Below, piece after piece: positions 20,717 through 29,967 of a stretch of DNA of 64,000 bases; positions within the stretch are counted from its first letter, which is position 1; the number at the start of each line of letters is the position of its first letter. A program made the translations under genes and the position numbers. This stretch comes from an uncultured Lachnospiraceae bacterium. GTDB taxonomy: Bacteria; Bacillota; Clostridia; Lachnospirales; Lachnospiraceae. The notes beneath the pieces are model-generated. The model worked only from the letters and a program-made list of their open reading frames with translations, made no database searches and was not told where the DNA came from. The stretch spans positions 1 to 64,000 of the forward strand of contig CAMBAN010000002.1 of NCBI GenBank assembly GCA_945864145.1, written 5' to 3'.

Positions 20717-22432
20717 TTATATTTTTTCAAATTTATTGACTTCTTTGTGTAATCTCTTTGCTATTGCCTGATTACTTTCTGCCTCATTTTGAATTTTGGT
20801 CACCGCATCTGCCAGCATTGCTGCATTTTCTGCTACATGAGTCACATCTGATGCATTATCATTGATTGCACTTGCAATATTATTTAGTCCTTCACTTACA
20901 GTCTGCATGCTTTGATTGATATCTCCTGTATTGGTGGCAAATTTTGTCAATATGTCATTCATGCTGTCTGCATCCTGCTCGTATTTTTCAACAACCGTCA
21001 CAAAGTTATCATAGTCCTTCATTATTTTGTCACTTACATAGTCCAAAATCGCTTCCGCACTCTTTGCCAGACGTTCTACTGCACTGATAACCTGACTACT
21101 AATCGTTTGAATATTATTTGCTGTATTTCCACTGCTGTCAGCTAAGGTTCTGATTTCTTCCGCAACTACGGCAAAGCCTTTTCCTGCCTCTCCGGCTCTT
21201 GCTGCTTCAATCGATGCATTTAAAGACAGCAAATTGGTCTGGCTCGAAATACTTAAAATCTCTCCTGTCAGCTCTGTAATCTGTGCCACACTTCTGCTTT
21301 GCTCTAATGCGGCATTTAGTTCTTCTCTGATTACATGCACGTTTTTCTCTACTTTATTTTTTCCTTCTACAGTTTCGCGATGCATCGTGCCTGCTCTGTC
21401 CTTGATTTCCTTTACCATTTCGGCACCTTCATCAATTTGCACATTCATGTCCTTTACTTCGTTCATGACACCGTTACCGGATGTTGCAATATCTCCGACA
21501 GTAGCCGCAACTTCTTCCATCACAGACGCCATTGTTTCCATCGTTTTGGAAACATTTTCTGCTGTATCATTTGAAGTCTCTGCTTCTACATTTACTTTTT
21601 CTGCTGAATTTTCCAGCTTTTGAGCTTCTTCCTTTAAACCACAAATTAACTGTTGCAATTCTTCTATAAAGCTATTGATTCCAACAGATAACTGTCCGAT
21701 TTCATCTTCACTGTTTACAGGTACACGTGCTGTCAAATCACCTTTTCCATTTTTAATCGAGTCAATGATTTCTTTTAAAGCATTATTCGATGCTTTCGCC
21801 GGTAATGCAATACTCTTTTGAACAAAAAAGATGATAATGCTAATGAACACAGCAAAAATAACCAACAATATCATATTAAATATGTTGGTTCCGCTTATTC
21901 TTAATTCACTTTTACTACGCACTATATTTAGTTTTGTATTGATATTCTCTGTAAAAGCCTTTGCTGCCTCCTCAATGCTGTTATGATACACTTGATATTG
22001 ACCAAGGGTATCTTCTCCGATTGTTTTACCTGCTTTCATATTTGCCAGCACATCATTTGCATAAGTGCAAAAATCAGCAACTGCTGCTGCCCAGCTTTGA
22101 TAGCTTGTCATGATGCCACTGTCTCCGGTTTCTTCACACAATTTACCTAAATTGGCAACATAGGTGTCTACATTAGTTAAAGATGCTTCTAATGCATCCG
22201 TTACCTCTGCCTGCTTTATTCCGGCACGAATAGCTGTATACAACTGGATATTAGCCAATTCCTCTTTTGCCATGCCATATTCTTCTTCCAAATCCACATA
22301 GACATCTGAAAAACTGGTGCTAAATTCTCCCATAATACCAATCGCAGAAATGTTTGCCACAACAGTAGCCACATAAATTGCAGTAATTGCAAGTAATAAA
22401 CCAAGTACTTTTAACCCGATTTTCTTTTTCAT
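20717..22432 (-). CDS. Methyl-accepting chemotaxis protein
   Basis: [41 protein letters not shown]; start refined to ATG at 22432 with AGGAGG upstream. Confidence 0.9.
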   Translation of the reverse strand: MKKKIGLKVLGLLLAITAIYVATVVANISAIGIMGEFSTSFSDVYVDLEEEYGMAKEELANIQLYTAIRAGIKQAEVTDALEASLTNVDTYVANLGKLCEETGDSGIMTSYQSWAAAVADFCTYANDVLANMKAGKTIGEDTLGQYQVYHNSIEEAAKAFTENINTKLNIVRSKSELRISGTNIFNMILLVIFAVFISIIIFFVQKSIALPAKASNNALKEIIDSIKNGKGDLTARVPVNSEDEIGQLSVGINSFIEELQQLICGLKEEAQKLENSAEKVNVEAETSNDTAENVSKTMETMASVMEEVAATVGDIATSGNGVMNEVKDMNVQIDEGAEMVKEIKDRAGTMHRETVEGKNKVEKNVHVIREELNAALEQSRSVAQITELTGEILSISSQTNLLSLNASIEAARAGEAGKGFAVVAEEIRTLADSSGNTANNIQTISSQVISAVERLAKSAEAILDYVSDKIMKDYDNFVTVVEKYEQDADSMNDILTKFATNTGDINQSMQTVSEGLNNIASAINDNASDVTHVAENAAMLADAVTKIQNEAESNQAIAKRLHKEVNKFEKI

Positions 22433-22603
22433 GAAATACTTTTTCCTCCTTTTCTGCATGTTTTTGTGCCTACTCTTTGCTGTTTATTTATTATTTTTTC
22501 ATGCTTTATCAGAATATATTTTATTTCTATCTTATATTGTATCACAATTAATTTGTTTTTCAAATAATTTAAGATGTATAAATTGTATATTTTTTCGAAA
22601 AAA

Positions 22604-22640
22604 ATACATCCTATAAGGATTTTTTCCCTATAGGATGTAT
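22604..22640 (-). terminator. Intrinsic terminator after the alpha-L-fucosidase gene
   Basis: 12-bp inverted repeat ATACATCCTATA/TATAGGATGTAT followed on the minus strand by TTTTTTCG. Confidence 0.7.
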
Positions 22641-22666
22641 ACTTATAAGATGATACTCTTGTATTT

Positions 22667-24142
22667 TCATTCAATTTCTATTTCAAATACAACCGGTTTT
22701 TCATCATTTACTCGTTCTGTTGTAATATGAAGACCATATGCATCACGCTTAACATTCTCTATTTTTCCACCATCCAAACGATGTACTGCTTTCATGATAC
22801 CATGGAAATTGGGTTTTACAGAAGCATCTGCTTCTGCCAAAGATTTGATGGTAAGCTCCTTCTTTCCATTCATATTTAAACAAATCGCATACAAGCATCC
22901 TCCATTTACCGTAAATCGTATGTCTTCTGAAGTGTAGTTTTTTGCCTCTCCATATGCAAATTGTCCTTCCGGAACTTCCGTAGGACCTTCTGCTGATTTT
23001 CTCCAAAGCTTTGCGCCATAAATTGCCTTTCCATTGATTTTTAACCATGCTCCGATTTCAAGAAGAATCTTCTTATCCTCTTCCGGTATGGTTCCATCTG
23101 CTTTTGGACCGATATTTAGCATCATGCGTCCGTTTTTACTAACAATATCTACTAAATCCTGAAGAATTTGAACTGACGATTTATATTCATTATTTTCTGT
23201 ATAACACCACGAATTTTTTGCAACTGAAGTGTCTGTCTGCCAGATATATGGCATGGCATTCGCAAACTGTCCACGCTCAATATCCACAACAGCAGTTCCA
23301 AACGCAAATGCATCATGCTTATAATTGATTACTACGCCCTCTCCCCATTCGACAGCCCTATTATAGTAATATGCTGCAAATTTTTTCAGATACGGTTTTG
23401 CTGCACTATGCTGAATCCACCAGTCAAAATACATAAGCTTAGGTCTGTATTTGTCAACTAACTCACAGCACCGGCAAAGCCAGTCTGTCAGATATTCCTC
23501 GGTAGGTGTCGGCTCTGAATACAAATCATGATGCCCCTGTTCGGGCATTGCCGGCCAGTAAAAGTCACCTCTTTGTAACGGTTCCTTTATGTCTGAATCA
23601 AACTCCTTGCCATGTCCCATAAAAAACCAGTGTTCCATTCTATGACTAGAGGCACAATTTTGAATTCCCTTTCTGGCAAAAGCTTCGCTTAACTCTCCTA
23701 ATATATCTCTTTTTGGTCCCATTTTAGAGGCACACCAATCCGAAAGTTCACTTTCATACATCTGAAATCCATCATGATGCTCTGCTACCGGCGTAACATA
23801 CTGGGCTCCTGCTGCTTGAAACAGTTCTGCCCATTCCTCTGCATCAAATTTTTCAGCTTGAAACATAGGTATAAAATCCTTGTATCCAAATTCCTTTTGT
23901 GGTCCATAAGTTTTTATATGATGCTCAAATTCTCTGCTGCCCTGTATATACATATTTCTCGAATACCATTCGTTTCCAAAGGCAGGTACCGAATAGATGC
24001 CCCAATGAATAAAGATACCAAACTTAGCTGCCCTGTACCATTCCGGGACTCTGTAATTTTGAAGTGATTCCCATGTTGCCTGATAAGGTCCTTTTTCAAT
24101 TACCTCATCAATTTTTTTCATCCATTCCTTTTGATTATACAT
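22667..24142 (-). CDS. Alpha-L-fucosidase (GH29)
   Basis: VPEWYRAAKFGIFIHWGIYSVPAFGNEWYSRNMY, YVTPVAEHHDGFQMYESELSDW, LMYFDWWI, GRMMLNIGPKADGTIPEED. Confidence 0.93.
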   Translation of the reverse strand: MYNQKEWMKKIDEVIEKGPYQATWESLQNYRVPEWYRAAKFGIFIHWGIYSVPAFGNEWYSRNMYIQGSREFEHHIKTYGPQKEFGYKDFIPMFQAEKFDAEEWAELFQAAGAQYVTPVAEHHDGFQMYESELSDWCASKMGPKRDILGELSEAFARKGIQNCASSHRMEHWFFMGHGKEFDSDIKEPLQRGDFYWPAMPEQGHHDLYSEPTPTEEYLTDWLCRCCELVDKYRPKLMYFDWWIQHSAAKPYLKKFAAYYYNRAVEWGEGVVINYKHDAFAFGTAVVDIERGQFANAMPYIWQTDTSVAKNSWCYTENNEYKSSVQILQDLVDIVSKNGRMMLNIGPKADGTIPEEDKKILLEIGAWLKINGKAIYGAKLWRKSAEGPTEVPEGQFAYGEAKNYTSEDIRFTVNGGCLYAICLNMNGKKELTIKSLAEADASVKPNFHGIMKAVHRLDGGKIENVKRDAYGLHITTERVNDEKPVVFEIEIE

Positions 24143-24975
24143 TTTTCTTTCCTCCTCAAACGAATGAGGTCATTCTCATTGCAATGACCATGCCAAACAC
24201 GGCACCTGCGAAGCAGCTCCGCCAACGGTAAACTGCCTAGCATAACAATAGCAATCGAACCCACGATTTTCAATGCATCGTCAAGAGACCCAAGATTGCT
24301 CAAAAAAGTGACACCGGTGATATACTGTACAGCCGCCAGGATAAGTCCAACAGTTGCTACAATCTGAATCAGCCGGGCAAAGCCGGAAAACAGACGGATT
24401 GTCCTATCCGGAAAACGAATCAGACCCAGGAGCAAAATGGCAGATAAAAGGAAAATAGGAATGCACTGATAGAGAATCGTTCCAAATGACAACCCCTGAA
24501 GCAGTCCTCCAACAACAAGACCTACCGGTAGAGAAATCAATCCTGCTAAAAGTCCCTTCAAAAAGAACGGACGATCTTCTTGCGGCAAGACACTCATTCC
24601 CACCGGAATGGTAAATACCAATGTGCAACCAAACATAGAAGATGCAATAATACCGGAAAACCGTCCGATTTCTATGTCTTGAGCCAAATCCATAGCAAGT
24701 TGATAGCCACCCATGTCAATGGCCAAAACACATCCAAACATAGCAGGATCAATTCCAACAGCATAAAAAATTGGGCTTATTACACTCCCCAACCAGCCAG
24801 ATATCATTGGAGCAAGACAAATGATGCCAGTCATGGAGAGCGCCATAGATCCCATCAATAGAAAACCGTCGTCAAATTTCTGCCCAAGTCCGAATCGGTT
24901 CCCCATAATCTTTTCCACTCCACCCAGTACCGCACCAGCGGCAATAAAAATCATCAGAATCATACTCATGTTCAT
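24118..24975 (-). pseudogene. EutH-like ethanolamine transporter remnant (internal deletion and frameshift)
   Basis: N-terminal ~245 aa looks EutH-like (FDDGFLLMGSMALSMTGIICLAPMI, DMGGYQLAMDLA); after LGSLPLAELLRR an EutH C-terminus-like GAVFGMVIAMRMTSFV* is found in another frame, with the intervening part missing. Confidence 0.6.
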
Positions 24976-25297
24976 TAGCGCATAACCTCTTCAATACCGG
25001 AAATGTTCTCAGCCTCCGCAGCAGTCAGTCGGCGACCTGTCCAACGCTCTGCCATCGCATCGCTTGGCAGAATGTATAATCTTTGGAAAAATGTTGAATC
25101 ACTGTCTTTACAGATTACGAGAACTGAATTTTTCTGCTGAATTCCAGTCAGATATACAAAATTTCGCTGGGCAAAAAAGGATAATATTCATCATGTGTTT
25201 TTCGTATTTCCTGACCAGAAAACATAATAGCAATAGATCCTGGTTTCATATCTGCAGCAAAACGCTTGCGGTTTCCAATAAAATAAGATTTATCCAT
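24975..25297 (-). pseudogene. Aminopeptidase P (AMP_N domain) N-terminal remnant with frameshift and truncation
   Basis: Minus-strand conceptual translation MDKSYFIGNRKRFAADMKPGSIAIMFSGQEIRKTHDEYYPF[fs]FAQRNFVYLTGIQQKNSVLVICKDSDSTFFQRLYILPSDAMAERWTGRRLTAAEAENISGIEEVMR*; frameshift at a 6-T run; no catalytic M24 domain. Confidence 0.6.
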
Positions 25298-25317
25298 AAT
25301 ATTTTCCTCCTAGCCTT

Positions 25318-25344
25318 AATTGTGACACCACTGGTGACACAATT
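25318..25344. promoter_or_regulatory. Near-palindromic operator-like site upstream of the pepP-like remnant
   Basis: AATTGTGACACCACTGGTGACACAATT; symmetric at all positions except two paired columns and the centre. Confidence 0.45.
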
Positions 25345-25499
25345 AAACAACTCTATTACTTAGATTACAAAATATTATAAATGAATACAACCCAATTTAA
25401 TCACTTAATTTGTACTTAATACAAACATCTTTTTATCGCCACTTCCTGTCCGACTACAAATATATCAAAAAAGAATGGTTGATTTCTCAACCATTCAAA

Positions 25500-27170
25500 T
25501 TATTCATCAGTCTTTCGTTTTTTAGCAGCTTTAAATTGATACATCTTTTGGTCTGCCATTTCATATACTTCCCATATACTCATATCATTTCGGCCATGGT
25601 TATCAGACCAACCATATGATACTGATAATTCAAAATCTTCTATTGTATGTTTATTGTTATATTCATTAACAAAAATCTGCATTTGTTCGATGCAACACAA
25701 AATCTCCTTTTTCTTTGCATAATCTGCAACAACTACAAATTCATCACCTCCCATTCTCCCTACAAACGCATACTTCGAAAATGCACGTTTTAAAATATCA
25801 GCAAATGCAATTAGTACATTATCTCCCATACGATGTCCCTGTGTATCATTAATCTGTTTAAATGAATTAAGATCAAAATTTATAATAATCACAGGTCTTT
25901 TCTTTTCAGCATACATTGCAAAACACTCTTCGCAGCTCAGTCGATTTGCCACTTGTGTCAAAGCATCTGTATGTGCAAACTTCTCCAGTATTTCTATTTG
26001 CAACTTCGTACTAATTTCTCGTTGAAATCGAATACCACAAGCAATTAACATACCCATGATAAGAAGCAAAATACCAATTGGTATAATCAACTTTTGATTT
26101 TCACCCAAGATTAACGTATATTTATCAATCCAATATATTCCCATCTCAGCAAAAACGCAAAATAAAAACAAACAAATTCCAAACAAAATACTCTGCAATT
26201 CGCGCTGTTTGTTATTGTATAATTCCAAACATACACAGATAATACCTACAACAGCATCTGTCAACATAAGAACATGATAGCAATTCAAAGTACCTGGAAA
26301 ATGTATAATATTGAATTGATTCAGAAACCATGAAGTGATACTAAAAAAACTCATGATAGCTGCCCCTACTGTTAATATCTTCTTCCTTCTTTCATCACAT
26401 ATAAATTCACTAGAAAAGAGTCCAAACCATATAGGCGTTATATATAAACAAATATATGCTACAATGGATAATAATTGATAGTCATCTGTTACACATAATA
26501 CAATTCCACTATAGCATAAAAGCCAAATAGCAATTGAAACAGCAAATCCTGATAGGTATACTGCACTCCAAACTTTGTACTTTGATACAACTACCATTAT
26601 CAAAGTAACCAACAACAGAACTACTCCAATTGCCAAAATCACTAACGATATTTCCAACAACCAAATATTATCACACACAATATTCTGGACATAATATTTC
26701 ATATCCTGAATATATACATTAGATAACTTTGTAAATACTCCATTTTCACGGACATCCAATGTAATGATTAATTTTTTTCCATATGGGTTATCAGGTAACG
26801 CAATGCACATTCTACCACTGCCTACCAGTTGATTCTTATTATCTTCTTGTTCACCATATGTATAAATCAGTTCCTCATTTAAATAAACTTTTACAACTGA
26901 ACAATGCGTAATAAATTCTAATTCAGCCTGGCGAAAAGGATACTCCGGCAATACAGTAGATAATTCAATATGATCCCCCTTTTTTACATTAGAAAGTAAT
27001 TGTTGTTCTGGTGCTGTACAATTGTACACATTATCTCTGAACCGAATTTCCCACTCAGCATCTATCTTTATACGGGCATGATTATTATTTTGGATATTTC
27101 CCGACATAAATATCATCAAAATAATTACACAGCTGACAAGCAAAGCTCCCCAAATCTTACACTTTTTCAT
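25500..27170 (-). CDS. Membrane-associated diguanylate cyclase (GGDEF)
   Basis: DALTQVANRLSCEE, FDLNSFKQINDTQGHRMGDNVLIAFADIL, RMGGDEFVVVADYA; multi-TM 7TMR-DISM-like N-terminal half. Confidence 0.88.
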   Translation of the reverse strand: MKKCKIWGALLVSCVIILMIFMSGNIQNNNHARIKIDAEWEIRFRDNVYNCTAPEQQLLSNVKKGDHIELSTVLPEYPFRQAELEFITHCSVVKVYLNEELIYTYGEQEDNKNQLVGSGRMCIALPDNPYGKKLIITLDVRENGVFTKLSNVYIQDMKYYVQNIVCDNIWLLEISLVILAIGVVLLLVTLIMVVVSKYKVWSAVYLSGFAVSIAIWLLCYSGIVLCVTDDYQLLSIVAYICLYITPIWFGLFSSEFICDERRKKILTVGAAIMSFFSITSWFLNQFNIIHFPGTLNCYHVLMLTDAVVGIICVCLELYNNKQRELQSILFGICLFLFCVFAEMGIYWIDKYTLILGENQKLIIPIGILLLIMGMLIACGIRFQREISTKLQIEILEKFAHTDALTQVANRLSCEECFAMYAEKKRPVIIINFDLNSFKQINDTQGHRMGDNVLIAFADILKRAFSKYAFVGRMGGDEFVVVADYAKKKEILCCIEQMQIFVNEYNNKHTIEDFELSVSYGWSDNHGRNDMSIWEVYEMADQKMYQFKAAKKRKTDE

Positions 27171-27449
27171 TCGTTCTCTCCTGTAAAAATCCTACTCAAC
27201 TATAATCAATCTGGCTATCATTATATCAAAATGCGACCAATTTATTTCTAACTTCTATGCATCTTTACTCTTTGGCATTTGGAGCCAGATGTCGATGCTT
27301 TTTTGACCATCATCGACTTTTTCACACAGTTCCGTTACACACTCTCATAGCGTTGATTTATATTTTACATACTTTACAACCTTAACAAGGTCATGACCCA
27401 TAATAAAAATGCAGCAATGACTTTATCAATCATTACCGCAAATAGTGAA

Positions 27450-27521
27450 TGTCCCCAGCGGGAATCGAACCCACAACTACAGCTTAGGAGGCTATTGTTA
27501 TATCCATTTAACTATGAGAAC
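27450..27521 (-). tRNA. tRNA-Arg (anticodon CCT)
   Basis: GTTCTCATAGTTAAATGGATATAACAATAGCCTCCTAAGCTGTAGTTGTGGGTTCGAATCCCGCTGGGGAC+A; cloverleaf stems pair; anticodon loop CTCCTAA; CCA not encoded. Confidence 0.92.
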
Positions 27522-27544
27522 AAATATCAAATTTATGATATAAA

Positions 27545-27573
27545 TACGGTCATTACGTAACATAATGACCGTA
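27545..27573 (-). promoter_or_regulatory. 11-bp inverted repeat between putative promoter and tRNA-Arg
   Basis: TACGGTCATTA/TAATGACCGTA with 7-nt loop; minus-strand TTGCAA-16-TATACT promoter (27608-27581) immediately upstream. Confidence 0.5.
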
Positions 27574-27637
27574 CTTTTTTAGTATATCAGAACTTTTTAC
27601 TTTTGCAAGTCTATTTTTTGGAGATTACTTACATTCC

Positions 27638-28573
27638 TTACGTGTTCGGAAAATTAATATAGCCCTGTAACCAGATGACACCTTTGAAGCGTCTGCCTAC
27701 TGCCGGCTCTCCATACAGGTCTTTTCTGTTGATGCATATATCGAATGTCAGTTCGTTGCACTCTAAAGTCATACAAACAACTTCTTCCTGTGTTATACGA
27801 TTTTTTTCTATTCGAACTTCTAAGATTTCTCCTAGTATGGAATACAGATCACATTCTACACCATATGGCATAAAATAGGTATCTACCAGACTAAATACAT
27901 CCTCATTATGGATTTTACGTGAAATAGTAGAGTAGGTATCCATATCATCTAAGGTCAAGCTTTCCAAGGCATCTTCATCACCCATTCTTGCCTGAGCTAT
28001 GAGCTGATTTCTTTCATTAGAGGCCTTTTTACTTTTCTGCTTTTCCTGTTCATTTTTTATAATCGGCATCATAATAGTACCTTGTACGGATAACCCTGAC
28101 AAAGTCAGGCTTGTGCCCTGTACCGGTAGCATATTTAAACCATTTAATCTTTTGTATGCAATCATATTTTGCAGGTAGAAAATCAGTGATATCCCCACTT
28201 TGATATCATCACAAACACCTGCATAAGACTCTTTCTCAAAATGTCTTTCTATTGTCACATCCTCACAGGAGCTGACATGGCTTCCTTTGAGATAGGGGAA
28301 AAAGTATTCATAATAGAATACATTTTCCTCATCAAATTCACCGCGTACACATATACCGACATCTGTTAAAAAATCCAGACATAGTTCGGCATATATTTTT
28401 TTTTCACTTTCTGCAACAAAGTCTTTTGAAGTATGAAGTTTTTGTTCTTCCGGATCCTCAGAGTTTTCTACCGGATGCACGATAGTTTTTGTAACAACCT
28501 CTCCTATTAAGGACTGTAATTCTTTTCTGTCTGTTACTTCACTAAATCCTATTGCTCTTAAAAACTTATGCAC
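27638..28573 (-). CDS. DUF3881 family protein
   Basis: MHKFLRAIGFSEVTDRKELQSLIGEVV..., characteristic of a Lachnospiraceae conserved family. Confidence 0.65.
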   Translation of the reverse strand: MHKFLRAIGFSEVTDRKELQSLIGEVVTKTIVHPVENSEDPEEQKLHTSKDFVAESEKKIYAELCLDFLTDVGICVRGEFDEENVFYYEYFFPYLKGSHVSSCEDVTIERHFEKESYAGVCDDIKVGISLIFYLQNMIAYKRLNGLNMLPVQGTSLTLSGLSVQGTIMMPIIKNEQEKQKSKKASNERNQLIAQARMGDEDALESLTLDDMDTYSTISRKIHNEDVFSLVDTYFMPYGVECDLYSILGEILEVRIEKNRITQEEVVCMTLECNELTFDICINRKDLYGEPAVGRRFKGVIWLQGYINFPNT

Positions 28574-28600
28574 GAAATCAGCCTTTCTTTATTTGCACAC

Positions 28601-29878
28601 CTATCTAATTTCTGTCTTTCCTCCCATATATGGCTGAAGTACCTTTGGAATACGAATAGAACCATCAGCCTGAAGGTTATTCTCTAAGAAAGCGATTAAC
28701 ATTCTTGGTGGTGCAACTACTGTGTTATTTAATGTATGAGCAAAATACTTGCCATTTTCACCATTTACTCTGATTTTTAATCTTCTTGCCTGTGCATCAC
28801 CTAAATTTGAACAGCTTCCTACTTCAAAGTACTTCTTCTGTCTTGGAGACCAGGCTTCTACGTCAATAGATTTTACCTTTAAATCTGCAAGGTCACCGGA
28901 GCAGCACTCTAAGGTACGAACAGGAATGTCCATAGAACGGAATAAGTCTACAGTATTCTGCCATAATTTTTCAAACCACATCTTGGATTCTTCCGGCTTA
29001 CAAACAACAATCATTTCCTGTTTTTCAAACTGGTGAATACGATAAACGCCTCTTTCCTCCAAGCCATGTGCACCTTTTTCTTTTCTGAAGCATGGTGAGT
29101 AGCTTGTTAATGTCTTTGGAAGTTCATTCTCAGGAATGATAGTATCAATAAATTTACCAATCATGGAATGCTCACTGGTTCCGATTAAATATAAATCTTC
29201 TCCTTCAATCTTATACATCATGGCATCCATCTCATCGAAGCTCATAACGCCTGTTACTACATTACTTCTAATCATAAATGGAGGAATACAGTAAGTAAAT
29301 CCACGGTCAATCATAAAATCTCTTGCGTAGGAAATGACTGCAGAATGTAATCTTGCAATATCTCCCATTAAATAGTAGAAACCATTTCCTGCTACTTTTC
29401 TTGCGCTATCCAAATCGATACCATTCAATTTTTCCATAATGTCTGTATGATATGGTATTTCAAAATCAGGAACAACCGGTTCTCCATACTTCTGAATTTC
29501 AACATTTTCTGAATCATTTTTTCCGATAGGTACACTTGGATCGATGATGTTTGGAATTGTCATCATAATCTTTGTTACCTTTTCGTTAAGTTCCTTTTCC
29601 TTTTCAGCAAGCTCTTCTAATCTTTGAGCTTCTGCTGCTACCTGCTTCTTTACTTCCTCTGCTTCTTCTTTTTTTCCTTGTGCCATTAATGCACCAATCT
29701 GCTTAGAAAGCTTATTTCTTTCTGCTCTTAAATTATCTGCTTCCTGCTGTGTCTTTCTAGCCTCTGCATCTAACTCAATTACTTCATCTACTAATGGCAA
29801 TTTATGGTCTTGAAATTTTTTCTTAATGTTCTCCTTTACTGCATCCGGATTTTCTCTTAAAAATTTCATATCTATCAT
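28601..29878 (-). CDS. serS: Seryl-tRNA synthetase
   Basis: MIDMKFLRENPDAVKENIKKKF..., class II motifs (CFRKEKGAHGLEERGVYRIHQFEKQEM, NGEN...FAHTLNNTVVAPPRMLIAFLENN). Confidence 0.95.
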   Translation of the reverse strand: MIDMKFLRENPDAVKENIKKKFQDHKLPLVDEVIELDAEARKTQQEADNLRAERNKLSKQIGALMAQGKKEEAEEVKKQVAAEAQRLEELAEKEKELNEKVTKIMMTIPNIIDPSVPIGKNDSENVEIQKYGEPVVPDFEIPYHTDIMEKLNGIDLDSARKVAGNGFYYLMGDIARLHSAVISYARDFMIDRGFTYCIPPFMIRSNVVTGVMSFDEMDAMMYKIEGEDLYLIGTSEHSMIGKFIDTIIPENELPKTLTSYSPCFRKEKGAHGLEERGVYRIHQFEKQEMIVVCKPEESKMWFEKLWQNTVDLFRSMDIPVRTLECCSGDLADLKVKSIDVEAWSPRQKKYFEVGSCSNLGDAQARRLKIRVNGENGKYFAHTLNNTVVAPPRMLIAFLENNLQADGSIRIPKVLQPYMGGKTEIR

Positions 29879-29967
29879 ATCTGTTTCCTCCCTATGTGAC
29901 CTGTTTCTTCTATCATAAACAGGTACGCTTCTTTCATTATAAATTTTTTTTCAGTTCTTGCAACTAT

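Noticed and set aside
27250-27450. Possible decayed ORF tail (minus strand ELCEKVDDGQKSIDIWLQMPKSKDA*) next to tRNA-Arg, as evidence of an integrated element
   Set aside because: Only ~25 codons are readable, no integrase motif was recognised and no duplicated tRNA 3' end was seen nearby.
29879-29967. T-box riboswitch upstream of serS
   Set aside because: The intergenic space is ~90 nt with no T-box-like consensus; only a simple hairpin is present.
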